DNA of 64,000 nucleotides. Origin: Polaribacter sp. IC073. GTDB lineage: Bacteria > Bacteroidota > Bacteroidia > Flavobacteriales > Flavobacteriaceae. The notes below the pieces were generated by a model. It did no database searches, was not told the DNA's origin, and saw only the letters and a list, made by a program, of their open reading frames with translations. The DNA is taken from assembly GCF_007997075.1 (NCBI RefSeq), contig NZ_VORS01000005.1, positions 124,001 through 188,000 on the forward strand, given 5' to 3'. Positions 9,563-18,347 of the stretch are shown here, piece by piece. How positions within the stretch are numbered: position 1 is the stretch's first letter; every line of letters begins with the position of its first letter. A program made the translations under genes and the position numbers.

Positions 9563-9991
9563 GTAACTAAAAAAAGAGGAACTAACACGTTCAGATTTGT
9601 GTACTTTAAACCAATTGCTATCTAAAACAGTTTTATCACTAAAACGATTAGAGCTAATTAGGAGCACTAAATACAATAACCAAACTAGGTAAGGTATATT
9701 TAAGCTTCATTTATTTTATTTTTAAAATGATTTTAAATGTGATGTCATTTCTCGTAGGTATTTAATACCATTACTATTAGTAGTTTTAAGCAAGTATTGA
9801 AGGTTTTATTCCGAATATATTTCATTGTAAGACCCTCTCTGTGCTTGATTTATTTTTATTAAATTGAATTTTCATGACGATTATAAATATAGATTTCTTC
9901 TTTTTTAGACTTACAAATATTTGTGCATAATTTAAAAAATCTCACAACTTTTGGACTTGATCTGTAATTTGGAAGAAAGTTAATAAACCAA

Positions 9992-10105
9992 ATGAAAGAA
10001 CATTTTGGTAAACAGTCACACCAACTTATTACAGCACAAGAATTTTCTGAGTATAGTGGTATTAATGAAGAGGTTGTAGAAGAATATCTTATGAAAGTTT
10101 CTTAA
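9992..10105 (+). CDS. Small hypothetical ORF (37 residues)
   Basis: ATG at 9992, TAA at 10103-10105. The peptide begins MKEHFGKQSH, is hydrophilic and acidic toward the end (GINEEVVEEYLMKVS), and has no signal or membrane segment. The middle (ITAQEFSEYSGINEEVVEEY) could form a small helix-turn-helix or be the N-terminal remnant of a larger protein. Not recognised. It may be chance or a relic. Confidence 0.25.
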   Translation: MKEHFGKQSHQLITAQEFSEYSGINEEVVEEYLMKVS

Positions 10106-10151
10106 GGAAGTAAATGTTTTTTATTAGCACCCTATTTAGCTCCCTAAAAAT

Positions 10152-10187
10152 AAAAAACCCTATAAACATTACGTTTAAAGGGTTTTT
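10152..10187 (-). terminator. Terminator of tRNA-Phe
   Basis: Inverted repeat AAAAACCCTATAAAC / GTTTAAAGGGTTTTT with a 5-base loop and an oligo-U end when read on the minus strand, starting 4 bases past the tRNA 3' end. Confidence 0.7.
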
Positions 10188-10190
10188 AAG

Positions 10191-10263
10191 TGGTACCTCC
10201 AGGAATCGAACCAGGGACACAAGGATTTTCAGTCCTTTGCTCTACCAACTGAGCTAAGGTACC
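10191..10263 (-). tRNA. tRNA-Phe (GAA)
   Basis: Reading the minus strand, a 7-bp acceptor stem GGTACCT / AGGTACC closes a complete 73-base cloverleaf. The D-arm is AGCTCAGTTGGTAGAGC. The anticodon arm is AAGGA-CTGAAAA-TCCTT with anticodon GAA. The T-arm contains GGTTCGAATCC. Discriminator A is followed by CT, so the CCA end is not encoded. It is a single isolated tRNA transcribed convergently to the upstream genes. Confidence 0.96.
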
Positions 10264-10326
10264 ATTGCCTTAGCGGCTGCAAATATACAATGTTTTTTGA
10301 CATATGCTAAATAAAAATGAAAAAAA

Positions 10327-10358
10327 TGTGATTTTTTTTTAAAAATTATCTAAATTTG
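10327..10358 (+). promoter_or_regulatory. Promoter of coaX
   Basis: TGTG at 10327-10330, a 20-bp spacer and TAAATTTG at 10351-10358 fit the Bacteroidota promoter. The ATG is at 10363, only 4 bases past the -7 box, so the transcript is predicted to be leaderless or nearly so. Confidence 0.55.
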
Positions 10359-10362
10359 ATGC

Positions 10363-11091
10363 ATGAATTTAGTTGTTGATATAGGGAACACAAGAGTTAA
10401 GTCTGCTGTTTTTGAGGAAGATAAACTCGTGGAGTTGTATGTTTTTGATAAGAGAAAAATAATTTCAGAAATTAAAAGAATTGTAAAGAAAAATATTATT
10501 TCTAAGGGAATTATTTCAAATGTGGCATCCATTTCAGAAAAAAGGATGGCTCAGTTGAAACAAATAGTAGATTTTCAAGTAATTTCTGCAACTTCTAAAG
10601 TTCCTTTTGTTAATTTGTATAAAACCCCAAAAACTTTAGGAGTAGATAGAATTGCATTAGTAGCTGCTGCCGTAAAACAATTCCCTAGTAAAAATGTTTT
10701 AATTATAGATGCAGGAACTTGTATTACTTTCGATTTTGTAAATAGTGAAGCAGCGTATTTAGGAGGCGCAATTTCACCAGGAATAAAAATGCGTTACAAG
10801 GCTTTAAATAAGTTTACTGCAAATTTACCGCTGATAGAAAGTTTAGAATTGAATGATTTTATCGGAAAAAATACAGAAGAGAGTATTATTTCGGGAGTTT
10901 TAAACGGCGTACAAAATGAGATAAGTGGCGTAATAGAAAGCTATAACGAGAAATATTCGGATTTAACAGTCGTTTTAACAGGAGGAGACATAAATTTCTT
11001 GTCAAAACAATTAAAAAGTAGCATATTTGCCACTCAAAATTTTCTCCTTCAAGGATTAAATGAAATATTGAAACTTAACGGACACAAATGA
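10363..11091 (+). CDS. coaX: Type III pantothenate kinase CoaX
   Basis: Phosphorylates pantothenate to 4'-phosphopantothenate, the first step of coenzyme A synthesis, in the cytoplasm. ASKHA-fold signatures are the P-loop-like DIGNTRVK (residues 6-13), GVDRIALVAA in the middle and IIDAGTCITFDF with the catalytic-site Asp. A GGAISPG motif and a C-terminal TGGD follow. Length 242 is normal. Its last four bases (ATGA) overlap the start of the outer-membrane protein gene, so the two are coupled. Confidence 0.95.
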   Translation: MNLVVDIGNTRVKSAVFEEDKLVELYVFDKRKIISEIKRIVKKNIISKGIISNVASISEKRMAQLKQIVDFQVISATSKVPFVNLYKTPKTLGVDRIALVAAAVKQFPSKNVLIIDAGTCITFDFVNSEAAYLGGAISPGIKMRYKALNKFTANLPLIESLELNDFIGKNTEESIISGVLNGVQNEISGVIESYNEKYSDLTVVLTGGDINFLSKQLKSSIFATQNFLLQGLNEILKLNGHK

Positions 11092-12386
11092 TTAGAAAGA
11101 TTTTAATAGTTTTTTTACTAATAACATCATCAACTTTATTAGCGCAAAGAACAAGTTCTTCTCCGTATTCTTTTTTTGGAATAGGAGAACAATATACTCC
11201 CCGAACGGTTGAAAACACGTCAATGGGCGGGATAGGAGTTGCCTTTAACCATTACAAATACTTAAATTTCACCAATCCTGCAGCAAATGCTTTTTTAAGA
11301 CAAACAACATATTCTTTAGGAATCTTAAATAATGATTTAACTTTAAAAACGGCAGATTCAAAACAAAGTTCTACTTCTACAAGTTTAAACTACATCGCTT
11401 TAGGTTTTCCTATTGGTGATAAAGCTGGCTTTTCTTTTGGGTTACAACCTTTATCTTCTGTTGGATATTCGCTGACAAATAATAAATTTGATACTAATAA
11501 CGATTTAACTGCAATTACTTTATATGCAGGTGAAGGCGGTGTAAATAGAATTTATGGTAGTTTCGGAATGAAAGTTTCAAAACAGTTTGCAGTAGGTATT
11601 GAAGCAGATTATAGTTTTGGTAATATAGAAAATAGCATAACAAATCAAAGAGCAAATGTTAGTTTGGCTACCAGATATAAAGAAAAAAGTATAATTAGGG
11701 GAGGTTCTATTACTTTAGGTACTCAATATCAGAAAGTTTTAAAAGATAAGTTGTATTTAAATGCTGGTGCTACTGTTAAATTTGGAAACGATTTAGAAAC
11801 CACTGGTGATGAATACTTATATTCGTTAACATTAACTGGTGCGGGTAATGAAATTCCTAGAGACACTATTTCTACAACAGCAATTTCAGGGAAATATAAG
11901 TTACCTCTAAAATCTATTGTAGGTGTTGGTATTGGTAAATACGATAAATGGCATGTAGGTGTTGAATTTCAAAATCAAGATGCCCTCCAACCAGAAGGTT
12001 TTATAAATAATACAAACGCTTCATTTAATTATGAAAAATCAAATAGAATTTCTTTAGGTGGATTTTATCTACCGAAAATAAATTCAATTTCTAGCTACTG
12101 GGATAGAGTTACTTATAGAGCTGGTTTGCGATATGAAAATGTAGGTTTAGCGATAGATGGCTCTGGAAATGGTACGAATTTTACTTCTATAAACGATTTT
12201 GGCATGTCTTTTGGTTTAGGTTTACCATTGAAACAATTATCTAATGTTAATTTAGGTTTTGAATATGGACAAAGAGGTACAACTTCTAACAACTTAATTC
12301 AAGAAAACTATTTTAACTTTAGGCTCAGTTTCTCTTTAACAGCTTCTGGTGCGCAGAGTTGGTTTCAAAAAAGAAAAATAGATTAA
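11088..12386 (+). CDS. Putative outer-membrane beta-barrel protein
   Basis: Signal peptide MIRKILIVFLLITSSTLLAQ (cleavage after AQ), then alternating amphipathic strands ending in an aromatic-rich segment (NYFNFRLSFSLT), as in beta-barrels. Opening SSPYSFFGIGEQ and TSMGGIGVAF and the phrase NFTNPAANAF recall PorV/FadL-like Bacteroidota outer-membrane proteins. No specific function can be assigned. It overlaps coaX by 4 bases and is followed 17 bases later by a TPR protein; all lie on the plus strand toward lptC, suggesting an envelope-biogenesis operon. Confidence 0.7.
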   Translation: MIRKILIVFLLITSSTLLAQRTSSSPYSFFGIGEQYTPRTVENTSMGGIGVAFNHYKYLNFTNPAANAFLRQTTYSLGILNNDLTLKTADSKQSSTSTSLNYIALGFPIGDKAGFSFGLQPLSSVGYSLTNNKFDTNNDLTAITLYAGEGGVNRIYGSFGMKVSKQFAVGIEADYSFGNIENSITNQRANVSLATRYKEKSIIRGGSITLGTQYQKVLKDKLYLNAGATVKFGNDLETTGDEYLYSLTLTGAGNEIPRDTISTTAISGKYKLPLKSIVGVGIGKYDKWHVGVEFQNQDALQPEGFINNTNASFNYEKSNRISLGGFYLPKINSISSYWDRVTYRAGLRYENVGLAIDGSGNGTNFTSINDFGMSFGLGLPLKQLSNVNLGFEYGQRGTTSNNLIQENYFNFRLSFSLTASGAQSWFQKRKID

Positions 12387-12403
12387 CTTATAAAACTATT
12401 AAA

Positions 12404-13735
12404 ATGAAAAAAATTACGTTCTTATTAGCTGTAACGCTATTTATATCAACACTAGAAACAAATGCTCAAGATGCAAATAGAGAGTGTACCATTAAGTACA
12501 ATCTATTTAAGGGAGATTTTCAATCTAAGAAATATGATGATGCTTATACAAATTGGATTTATTTATTAGACAACTATAAAGATTTATCTGTAAATATTTA
12601 TAAATTAGGCTCTACTTTAGCTGAAGATGTTAGAAAAGATCCTGCTTTGGCAAAAAGAGTTTACGAACAGAGATTACAATTCTTTCCAGATGTTAACCCT
12701 GCAAAAGTACATAGTGATTATGGTACGTACCTGTTCGAGAATAAATTAGCTTCAGATGATGTTATCTTTTCAATCTTAGAAAAGGGATATAGTATAGACC
12801 CAACTAAAATGGGAGTTAAAAATTTATACATCTATTTTCAAGGAGTAACAGATAGAAATAAAGACACAAACCCACAAAAGGTTTTTGATACGTATGATGA
12901 TGTTTTAGAAAACGTAAATAAAAAATTAGAAAACTATGCTAAAAAATTAGTTCCTTTAAACGATTCAACTAAAGTTTTAGATAAAAGAGATAAAAAATAC
13001 AAACACGCATATACAGTAAATTCTAAAGCTTTGGGTACTGTTGAAGGTGGTTTAGATAATATTATTTCTGAAATTGCAACTTGTGAACGTTTAGTTCCTT
13101 TGTATGAAAGAGATTTTGAAGCGAATAAATCGGATGCAGTTTGGTTAAAAAGAGCAGTTTCTAGAATGTTTAATAAAGGATGTCAAGCAGATCCTTTATT
13201 CGAAAAATTAGTAAGAGCTTATGCAGAAGCTTCACCATCACCAGAAGCATATTCTTTCTTAGCAAATGTTTTAGAAGATAATGGCGATTCTGCTGGTGCA
13301 AATGAGATGAGAGAAAAGTCTTTTGACTTAGAAACAGATCCTTTAAAGAAAGCGAAGTATAAATTAAAGTTTGCACAAGCAGCTAAAGATAGAGGTCAAT
13401 TTAGTAAAGCTAGAAGTTTAGCTAGAGAAGCTATAAAATTTAATCCTAACTCTGGTAGAGCATACTTATTTATTGCTACTTTATACCAGTCTAGTGTTAA
13501 TAACTGTGGAGAGAACTTATTCGAAAAAAGAATGGTATATGTTGCTGCCTTAAACATGGCGCAAAGAGCTGCATCTGTAGACCCTAGTATTTCTTCTAGA
13601 GCTAGAAAATACATTAATATATACAGTCAGAATGTACCAAGTCAAAAAGATATATTTAATGCTACAGCTACTCCAGGAGGGAAATTCACAATTAAATGTT
13701 GGATTGGGGAAACTGTAAGAATACCAAAAAAATAG
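12404..13735 (+). CDS. Secreted or periplasmic TPR-repeat protein
   Basis: Signal peptide MKKITFLLAVTLF...NAQ predicts export. The rest is helical with tetratricopeptide-like units, clearest at about residues 290-390 (PSPEAYSFLANVLEDNGDSA, KARSLAREAIKFNPNSGRAY, AALNMAQRAASVDPS). Such scaffolds bind partner proteins; here the partner is unknown. An upstream in-frame ATG at 12359 would add 15 basic residues before the signal peptide and lies inside the previous gene, so the ATG at 12404 is preferred. It has 443 residues and is followed at once by lptC. Confidence 0.75.
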   Translation: MKKITFLLAVTLFISTLETNAQDANRECTIKYNLFKGDFQSKKYDDAYTNWIYLLDNYKDLSVNIYKLGSTLAEDVRKDPALAKRVYEQRLQFFPDVNPAKVHSDYGTYLFENKLASDDVIFSILEKGYSIDPTKMGVKNLYIYFQGVTDRNKDTNPQKVFDTYDDVLENVNKKLENYAKKLVPLNDSTKVLDKRDKKYKHAYTVNSKALGTVEGGLDNIISEIATCERLVPLYERDFEANKSDAVWLKRAVSRMFNKGCQADPLFEKLVRAYAEASPSPEAYSFLANVLEDNGDSAGANEMREKSFDLETDPLKKAKYKLKFAQAAKDRGQFSKARSLAREAIKFNPNSGRAYLFIATLYQSSVNNCGENLFEKRMVYVAALNMAQRAASVDPSISSRARKYINIYSQNVPSQKDIFNATATPGGKFTIKCWIGETVRIPKK

Positions 13736-13738
13736 TTT

Positions 13739-14302
13739 TTGAAAAACTATAAACAAATACAAACGAAAAGCATTGCTGTAATTTATTTTACAGTAATGCT
13801 TTTTTCTTGCTCTAATAGTACAGAAGAAGTTCGGAATTTTTTAGAGGAAAAAAACTTGCCAATTGGAAAAGCAAAAGAGGCATATCATGTGTATAAAGAT
13901 TCAGGAAGAATTACCTCTAAGTTAATTACACCTTTACTTTTAGATTTTAGCAATCGAAAAAACCATCCTTATAATGAATTTCCTAAAGGAATAAAAATTA
14001 TAAATTTCGAGAATAATGGTAAAGATTCTGTAACTATTGTTGGTAATTATGCCTTATCTTATGCAAAAACAGAAATATCAGAAATTAAAGGAAATGTTGT
14101 TATTACAAATCATACAGACAAATCTAGATTAGAAACAGAACAATTGTTTTGGGATCAAAAGACAAAGTACTTTGTCTCTGAAAAAGCATTTACCTTGTAT
14201 AAAGTAAACGATACAATAACAGGCGTTGGCTTTGAATGTAAAGAAGACTTAAGCAAACATTTAGCAAAAAAAACAACAGGAATAATAGAAACAAAAGAAT
14301 AA
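13739..14302 (+). CDS. lptC: LPS export protein LptC (lipoprotein-like)
   Basis: Part of the Lpt bridge that moves lipopolysaccharide from the inner to the outer membrane. It begins with TTG three bases after the TPR gene stops; no upstream ATG is available, and the next ATG would remove most of the signal. The N-terminal hydrophobic segment ends in VMLFSC, a lipobox. The body has the LptC-like alternating beta-strands (GIKIINFENNGKDSVTIVGN, KGNVVITNHTDKSRLETEQL, FWDQKTKYFVSEKAFTL). Length 187 is typical. Its place before a CNNM-type gene is conserved in flavobacteria from memory. Confidence 0.85.
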   Translation: MKNYKQIQTKSIAVIYFTVMLFSCSNSTEEVRNFLEEKNLPIGKAKEAYHVYKDSGRITSKLITPLLLDFSNRKNHPYNEFPKGIKIINFENNGKDSVTIVGNYALSYAKTEISEIKGNVVITNHTDKSRLETEQLFWDQKTKYFVSEKAFTLYKVNDTITGVGFECKEDLSKHLAKKTTGIIETKE

Positions 14303-14306
14303 AATT

Positions 14307-14507
14307 ATGAATAAACTTTGGAAATTTTTTCAATATGGATATTTAATGGTAGCATTTATTTGCTTGGTTGAAGGCATTGTTCGATGGAATATCGATAGAA
14401 GTAGGTCTTATTTATTCTTAGGTTTTGCAATTTTAATTACCTTAGTCTTTTTCTTGAAAAGACATTTTAGAAAAAAAGTTGTAAAAAGAAATAACCAAAA
14501 CAAATAG
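14307..14507 (+). CDS. Small conserved-type membrane protein (66 residues)
   Basis: Two predicted membrane helices, about residues 10-24 (YGYLMVAFICLVEGIV) and 34-50 (SYLFLGFAILITLVFFL), then a strongly basic tail (KRHFRKKVVKRNNQNK) predicted cytoplasmic. It lies 4 bases after lptC and 15 before the CorC-type gene, so it is surely co-transcribed. No named family is recognised. The position suggests a minor envelope role, which is inference only. Confidence 0.6.
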   Translation: MNKLWKFFQYGYLMVAFICLVEGIVRWNIDRSRSYLFLGFAILITLVFFLKRHFRKKVVKRNNQNK

Positions 14508-14522
14508 TTTATAAATTTCTGA

Positions 14523-15788
14523 ATGGAAATTGAGCTTATTATTATACTCTTATCAATTATACTTTCCGCTTTTTTTTCGGGAATGGAAATTGCATTTGTT
14601 TCTGCAAACAAATTACACATAGAATTAGAAAAGAAGAGAGAGGGTTTTATTCCTAAAATTCTAAATAAAATTACCCAAAAATCTTCAAAATTTATTACCA
14701 CCATGTTGGTTGGTAATAATATTTCTTTAGTAATCTATAGTTACTATATGGGAGGGTTTCTAATAAGAATTTTACCAATAGAAGGCTATAATGAGTTTTC
14801 TGTATTATTATTACAAACTATAATTTCTACAATTGTAATTCTTGTAACAGCAGAGTTTCTACCCAAAGCAATTTTTAGAATTTATGCCAATGAAGTGCTA
14901 AAGATATTTGCAGTACCCGCCTATTTTTTTTATGTATTGTTTCACTTTTTCTCTGAGTTTATCACTTTAATTTCAGATTTCTTTTTACGTGTTTTCTTTA
15001 AAACGAATGCAGATGAACAGCAAGTAGAATTCAGTAAAGAAGAGTTAGGTAATTATATTTCAGAACAGTTAGAAACGGGGAATGATGACGAAGAAATGGA
15101 TTCTGAAATTCAGATTTTTCAAAATGCATTAGATTTTCATAACGTAAAAGCAAGGGAGGTAATGGTTCCTAGAACCGAAATTATTGCAGTAGAAATTCAT
15201 GAAAAAATAACCAATTTAAAAAATATTTTTATCGAAACAGGTCTTTCTAAAGTATTGGTTTATAAAACTTCTATGGATGATGTGATAGGATATATAAATG
15301 CTTTTGAACTTTTTAAGGCTCCTAAAACTATAAAATCAATTTTACTTCCTGTAGAAATTGTGCCAGAATCTATGATGATTAATGATATTCTAAATATCTT
15401 AATGAAAAAACGTAAGAGTGTTGCCGTTGTTGTAGATGAATATGGTGGTACTTCTGGAATGATTACCGTAGAAGATATTGTAGAAGAACTCTTTGGTGAA
15501 ATTGAAGATGAACACGATTCTCAAGTATTTTTAGAAGAAAGAATAAATGAGACTACATTCAATTTTTCTGCAAGGTTAGAAGTAGATTATTTGAATGAAG
15601 AATATGGTTTAAGTATCCCTAAATCTGAAGCTTATGAAACTCTAGGAGGTTTTATTATTGAGCATACAGAAAATATACCAGAAGAGAATGAAGTAGTAGA
15701 TTTAGAAGGTTTTGAAATACGAATTCTAAATACCAGTGGCGCCAAAATAGACGCTGTTTGTTTAAAAATTATTGATTCAGAAGATTAG
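14523..15788 (+). CDS. CNNM/HlyC/CorC family membrane protein with CBS pair
   Basis: Three to four N-terminal membrane helices of the DUF21/CNNM domain (residues about 1-150, starting with a FFSGMEIAFVSANKL segment) are followed by a cytoplasmic CBS pair at about 205-330 (VMVPRTEI and the second repeat with VDEYGGTSGMITVEDIVEEL). A C-terminal CorC_HlyC domain ends near 415. The family is linked to divalent-cation (Mg or Co) efflux, although older annotations say hemolysin. Length 421 is normal. Start at the first ATG (14523). Confidence 0.88.
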   Translation: MEIELIIILLSIILSAFFSGMEIAFVSANKLHIELEKKREGFIPKILNKITQKSSKFITTMLVGNNISLVIYSYYMGGFLIRILPIEGYNEFSVLLLQTIISTIVILVTAEFLPKAIFRIYANEVLKIFAVPAYFFYVLFHFFSEFITLISDFFLRVFFKTNADEQQVEFSKEELGNYISEQLETGNDDEEMDSEIQIFQNALDFHNVKAREVMVPRTEIIAVEIHEKITNLKNIFIETGLSKVLVYKTSMDDVIGYINAFELFKAPKTIKSILLPVEIVPESMMINDILNILMKKRKSVAVVVDEYGGTSGMITVEDIVEELFGEIEDEHDSQVFLEERINETTFNFSARLEVDYLNEEYGLSIPKSEAYETLGGFIIEHTENIPEENEVVDLEGFEIRILNTSGAKIDAVCLKIIDSED

Positions 15789-15911
15789 ACAGTTAAATTT
15801 CTTTATTTTTCTAAAGAACCTCCAATCAACTTCCTATTTATTTAATTTAAAATGGGTTGCAATATTAAATCCCAAATCGTATATTCGCCCACTGAAAATA
15901 AAATAAAACGT

Positions 15912-18035
15912 ATGGCAATTTTATCAAAAATTAGAGAACGCTCAATGTTCTTAATAATTATAATTGGTTTAGCACTTTTTGCTTTTGTATTAGACCCATC
16001 TACATTAGGTGATTTCTTTAGTTCAAGTAAGGTAAATGAAGTTGGTGAAGTAAACGGAGAAACTATTTCTACGCAAGAGTTTGCAAAAGCGATAGATTTA
16101 TATAAGCAACAAGCAGGAAGTAGAGTTTCTGAAATGCAAGCAGCAAACGCTGTTTGGGATAATATTGTAAGAAAAAAAATCTATAAAAATCAATTAGAGG
16201 AAGCAGGAATTACTGTTGGTGAACAAGATGTTTGGAACGAAGTAATAAATGCGCCATCTGTTAATAGCAACCCTCAGTTTCTTAATGAAGCAGGTTTATT
16301 TGATGAAGGAAAATTCAAGACTTTTTTAGCAGATACTAAAGAAGGAAACCCAGAAATGTGGTCTGCTTGGTCTAACTATATGAATCAAATTAAAGAGAAT
16401 GCAGAAACAAATACTTATAATAAGTTAGTTACTGCAGGTTTAGGTGCTTCTTTAAAAGAAGGAGAAACTGAATATTTAATTGAAAACACAAAATTAAGCG
16501 GTCAGTTTGTTTACGTACCATACACAAGTATAGCAGATAGTTTAGTTCAAATTAAAAAATCTGAAGTTGCAACTTATATAAAAGACAACGAAAGTCAATT
16601 TAGAGTAGATGCTACTAGAGATATTTCTTATGTTAGATTTGATATCACAGCGACTCCCGAAGATGAAGACGCAATTAAACAAAATGTAGCAAAATTAATT
16701 GAGAATTCTTTAGATAGAAATAACGATTCTAGAGTCGGTCTTAAAAACACCACAGATTACAAACAATTTTTAGCAGAAAATAACTCTGATATTAATTTAG
16801 ATTTAGGCTATAAATACAATGCGTCTATAAACCAAACTGTAGCAAATAAAATTTTTAACGGAAATGAAGGAGATGTTTTTGGACCTTATAAAGACCAAGG
16901 TTTCTTTAAAATTTCTAAAATTACCGAAGTTACTAAAATGCCAGACTCTGTAAAAGCGAGCCACATTTTAATTCCTTTTATTGGTTCTCAAAGTGCTGCT
17001 CAAGATGTAACAAGAACAAAAGAACAGGCAGAACAATTAGCAGATAGTTTGCTTACAGTTGTTAAAAGACGTGGAAGTAAATTTGCAGATTTAGCAAAAG
17101 ACTTTTCTTCAGACAAAGGTTCTGGCGCAAAAGGCGGAGATTTAGATTGGTTTAATTACAATAGAATGACACCTGCTTTTAGAGATTATACTTTTTCAAA
17201 CAAAAAGGGCTCTTTAGGTGTTGTAGAAACTCCTTTTGGTTACCATGTTATTAGTGTAGACGATACAAAAAACAATCAAAAAGTTTTAAAATTAGCAACC
17301 TTTGCAAGAAAAATTGTTCCTTCCGAAGCGACAGAAAATGAGTTCTTTCAGAAAGCAGAACAGTTTGCCTTAGCAATTTCAAAAACTACAGATTACAGTG
17401 CGTTGGCAAAAGAAAATAATTACACTTTAAGACCAGCAGTTGGTTTAAAAGTTTTAGATGAAAATGTTCCTGGTTTAGGAAACCAAAGACAAATTGTTTC
17501 TTGGGCTTTTAAAGGAGATTCAGACAAAGGAAGTTTTAATCGTTTCGATTTAGAAGGAAGCTATGTTGTTGCGGTTGTAACTGCAAAATCTAAAAAAGGT
17601 TTAATGTCTGTTGAAAAAGCAATTAATAGGGTAAGACCAATTTTATTAAATGAAAAGAAAGCCGTTTTAATTTCTGATAAATTAAAAGGAAGTTCTTTAC
17701 AAGAAATTGCTAAAGCGAACAATACTACAGTTAGTACAGCAAGTAATATAAATTTAAAAAGCTCTTCTTTATCTGGTGTGGGTACAGAGCCTAAAGTTGT
17801 AGGTGCTATGTATGGTGCAGAATTAGATAAATTGTATACTAACGTAGAGGGTAATAGAGGTGTGTTTTCATTTATTTTAAATAAAAGAGAATTACCAACA
17901 GCATTACCAAACTATGAAGCAAATAGAAAGAAAATTGCAGAATCAAGAAAAAGAATGACTTTCAAGATTTATGAAGCAATTAAGAAATCTTCTGACATAG
18001 AGGATAACAGATCAAACATGTACGTTTCTAACTAA
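15912..18035 (+). CDS. Peptidyl-prolyl isomerase, PpiD/SurA type periplasmic chaperone
   Basis: Inner-membrane-anchored foldase for outer-membrane and secreted proteins. MAILSKIRERSMFLIIIIGL gives a single N-terminal membrane anchor; a SurA-like N-domain follows, then a parvulin domain at about residues 340-450 (VKASHILIPF, GGDLDWFNYNRMTPAF, TPFGYHVISV), and a large C-terminal domain. The start is set at the ATG at 15912: the upstream in-frame ATG at 15852 adds 20 residues with no family resemblance, whereas MAILSKIRERS begins like PpiD homologues. The gene ends at a strong hairpin. Confidence 0.88.
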   Translation: MAILSKIRERSMFLIIIIGLALFAFVLDPSTLGDFFSSSKVNEVGEVNGETISTQEFAKAIDLYKQQAGSRVSEMQAANAVWDNIVRKKIYKNQLEEAGITVGEQDVWNEVINAPSVNSNPQFLNEAGLFDEGKFKTFLADTKEGNPEMWSAWSNYMNQIKENAETNTYNKLVTAGLGASLKEGETEYLIENTKLSGQFVYVPYTSIADSLVQIKKSEVATYIKDNESQFRVDATRDISYVRFDITATPEDEDAIKQNVAKLIENSLDRNNDSRVGLKNTTDYKQFLAENNSDINLDLGYKYNASINQTVANKIFNGNEGDVFGPYKDQGFFKISKITEVTKMPDSVKASHILIPFIGSQSAAQDVTRTKEQAEQLADSLLTVVKRRGSKFADLAKDFSSDKGSGAKGGDLDWFNYNRMTPAFRDYTFSNKKGSLGVVETPFGYHVISVDDTKNNQKVLKLATFARKIVPSEATENEFFQKAEQFALAISKTTDYSALAKENNYTLRPAVGLKVLDENVPGLGNQRQIVSWAFKGDSDKGSFNRFDLEGSYVVAVVTAKSKKGLMSVEKAINRVRPILLNEKKAVLISDKLKGSSLQEIAKANNTTVSTASNINLKSSSLSGVGTEPKVVGAMYGAELDKLYTNVEGNRGVFSFILNKRELPTALPNYEANRKKIAESRKRMTFKIYEAIKKSSDIEDNRSNMYVSN

Positions 18036-18057
18036 GAAACTTTAAGATATAATGTAG

Positions 18058-18091
18058 GAATCCGTTCAATTAACTTTGAACGGATTTTTTT
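18058..18091 (+). terminator. Terminator of the PpiD/SurA-like gene
   Basis: Stem AATCCGTTCAA / TTGAACGGATT around a 6-base loop, followed by a run of T. Confidence 0.8.
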
Positions 18092-18160
18092 ATGCCTCAG
18101 TTTTAGCAACTTCTAAGAAGTTATTTAATGGCTCTTTTGGTAAGTTATTAATTTAGTTTA

Positions 18161-18278
18161 TAGCAATTATAGCTATGATTGAACCTTTCGTTCAGCTTAA
18201 TACAGGTCAATTGTTTAAGCCCTTTTTATCTAGTTTTATGAGGGGTAAAAGCGAGTAGTGAAAGTAGAAAATAGTTTT
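18161..18278 (+). repeat. Interspersed repeat family 1, copy A (degenerate)
   Basis: Contains ATGATTGAAC and GTAAAAGCGAGTAGTGAAAG, then TAGAAAATAGTTTT, matching the order of blocks in copy B at 28486-28580 and more distantly copies C and D. It is the most diverged of the four. Confidence 0.55.
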
Positions 18279-18286
18279 AAATAAAA

Positions 18287-18316
18287 AAAACCTTCTTGAT
18301 TGCTCAAAAAGGTTTT
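18287..18316 (-). terminator. Terminator of rho
   Basis: On the minus strand AAAACCTT-TTGA / TCAA-AAGGTTTT forms a hairpin followed by an eight-base U run (the A tract at 18283-18290). Confidence 0.7.
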
Positions 18317-18347
18317 CTTATTTTATGTTCTAAAATATTGATACTTC

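Larger units (their letters stand above)
9563..10190. other. Gene-poor stretch between GH88 gene and tRNA-Phe
   Basis: These 630 bp hold one small open frame (9992-10105) and the terminator of tRNA-Phe (10152-10187). The rest is AT-rich with frequent stops in all frames. I see no mobile element or clear repeat; together with 7790-8359 it makes an island of decayed sequence around the GH88 gene. Confidence 0.5.
18036..18347. other. Intergenic region between convergent ppiD-like gene and rho
   Basis: This region has no gene. It holds the terminator of the foldase gene (18058-18091), one degenerate copy of the interspersed repeat family described separately (18161-18278) and the terminator of rho (18287-18316). 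Confidence 0.7.

Noticed and set aside
12359-12403. Longer N-terminus of the TPR protein
   Set aside because: It overlaps the previous gene and would bury the signal peptide behind a basic stretch.
14523-15788. Hemolysin function for the CBS-domain protein
   Set aside because: The name is historical; domains fit a CNNM/CorC-type cation protein, and nothing suggests a toxin.
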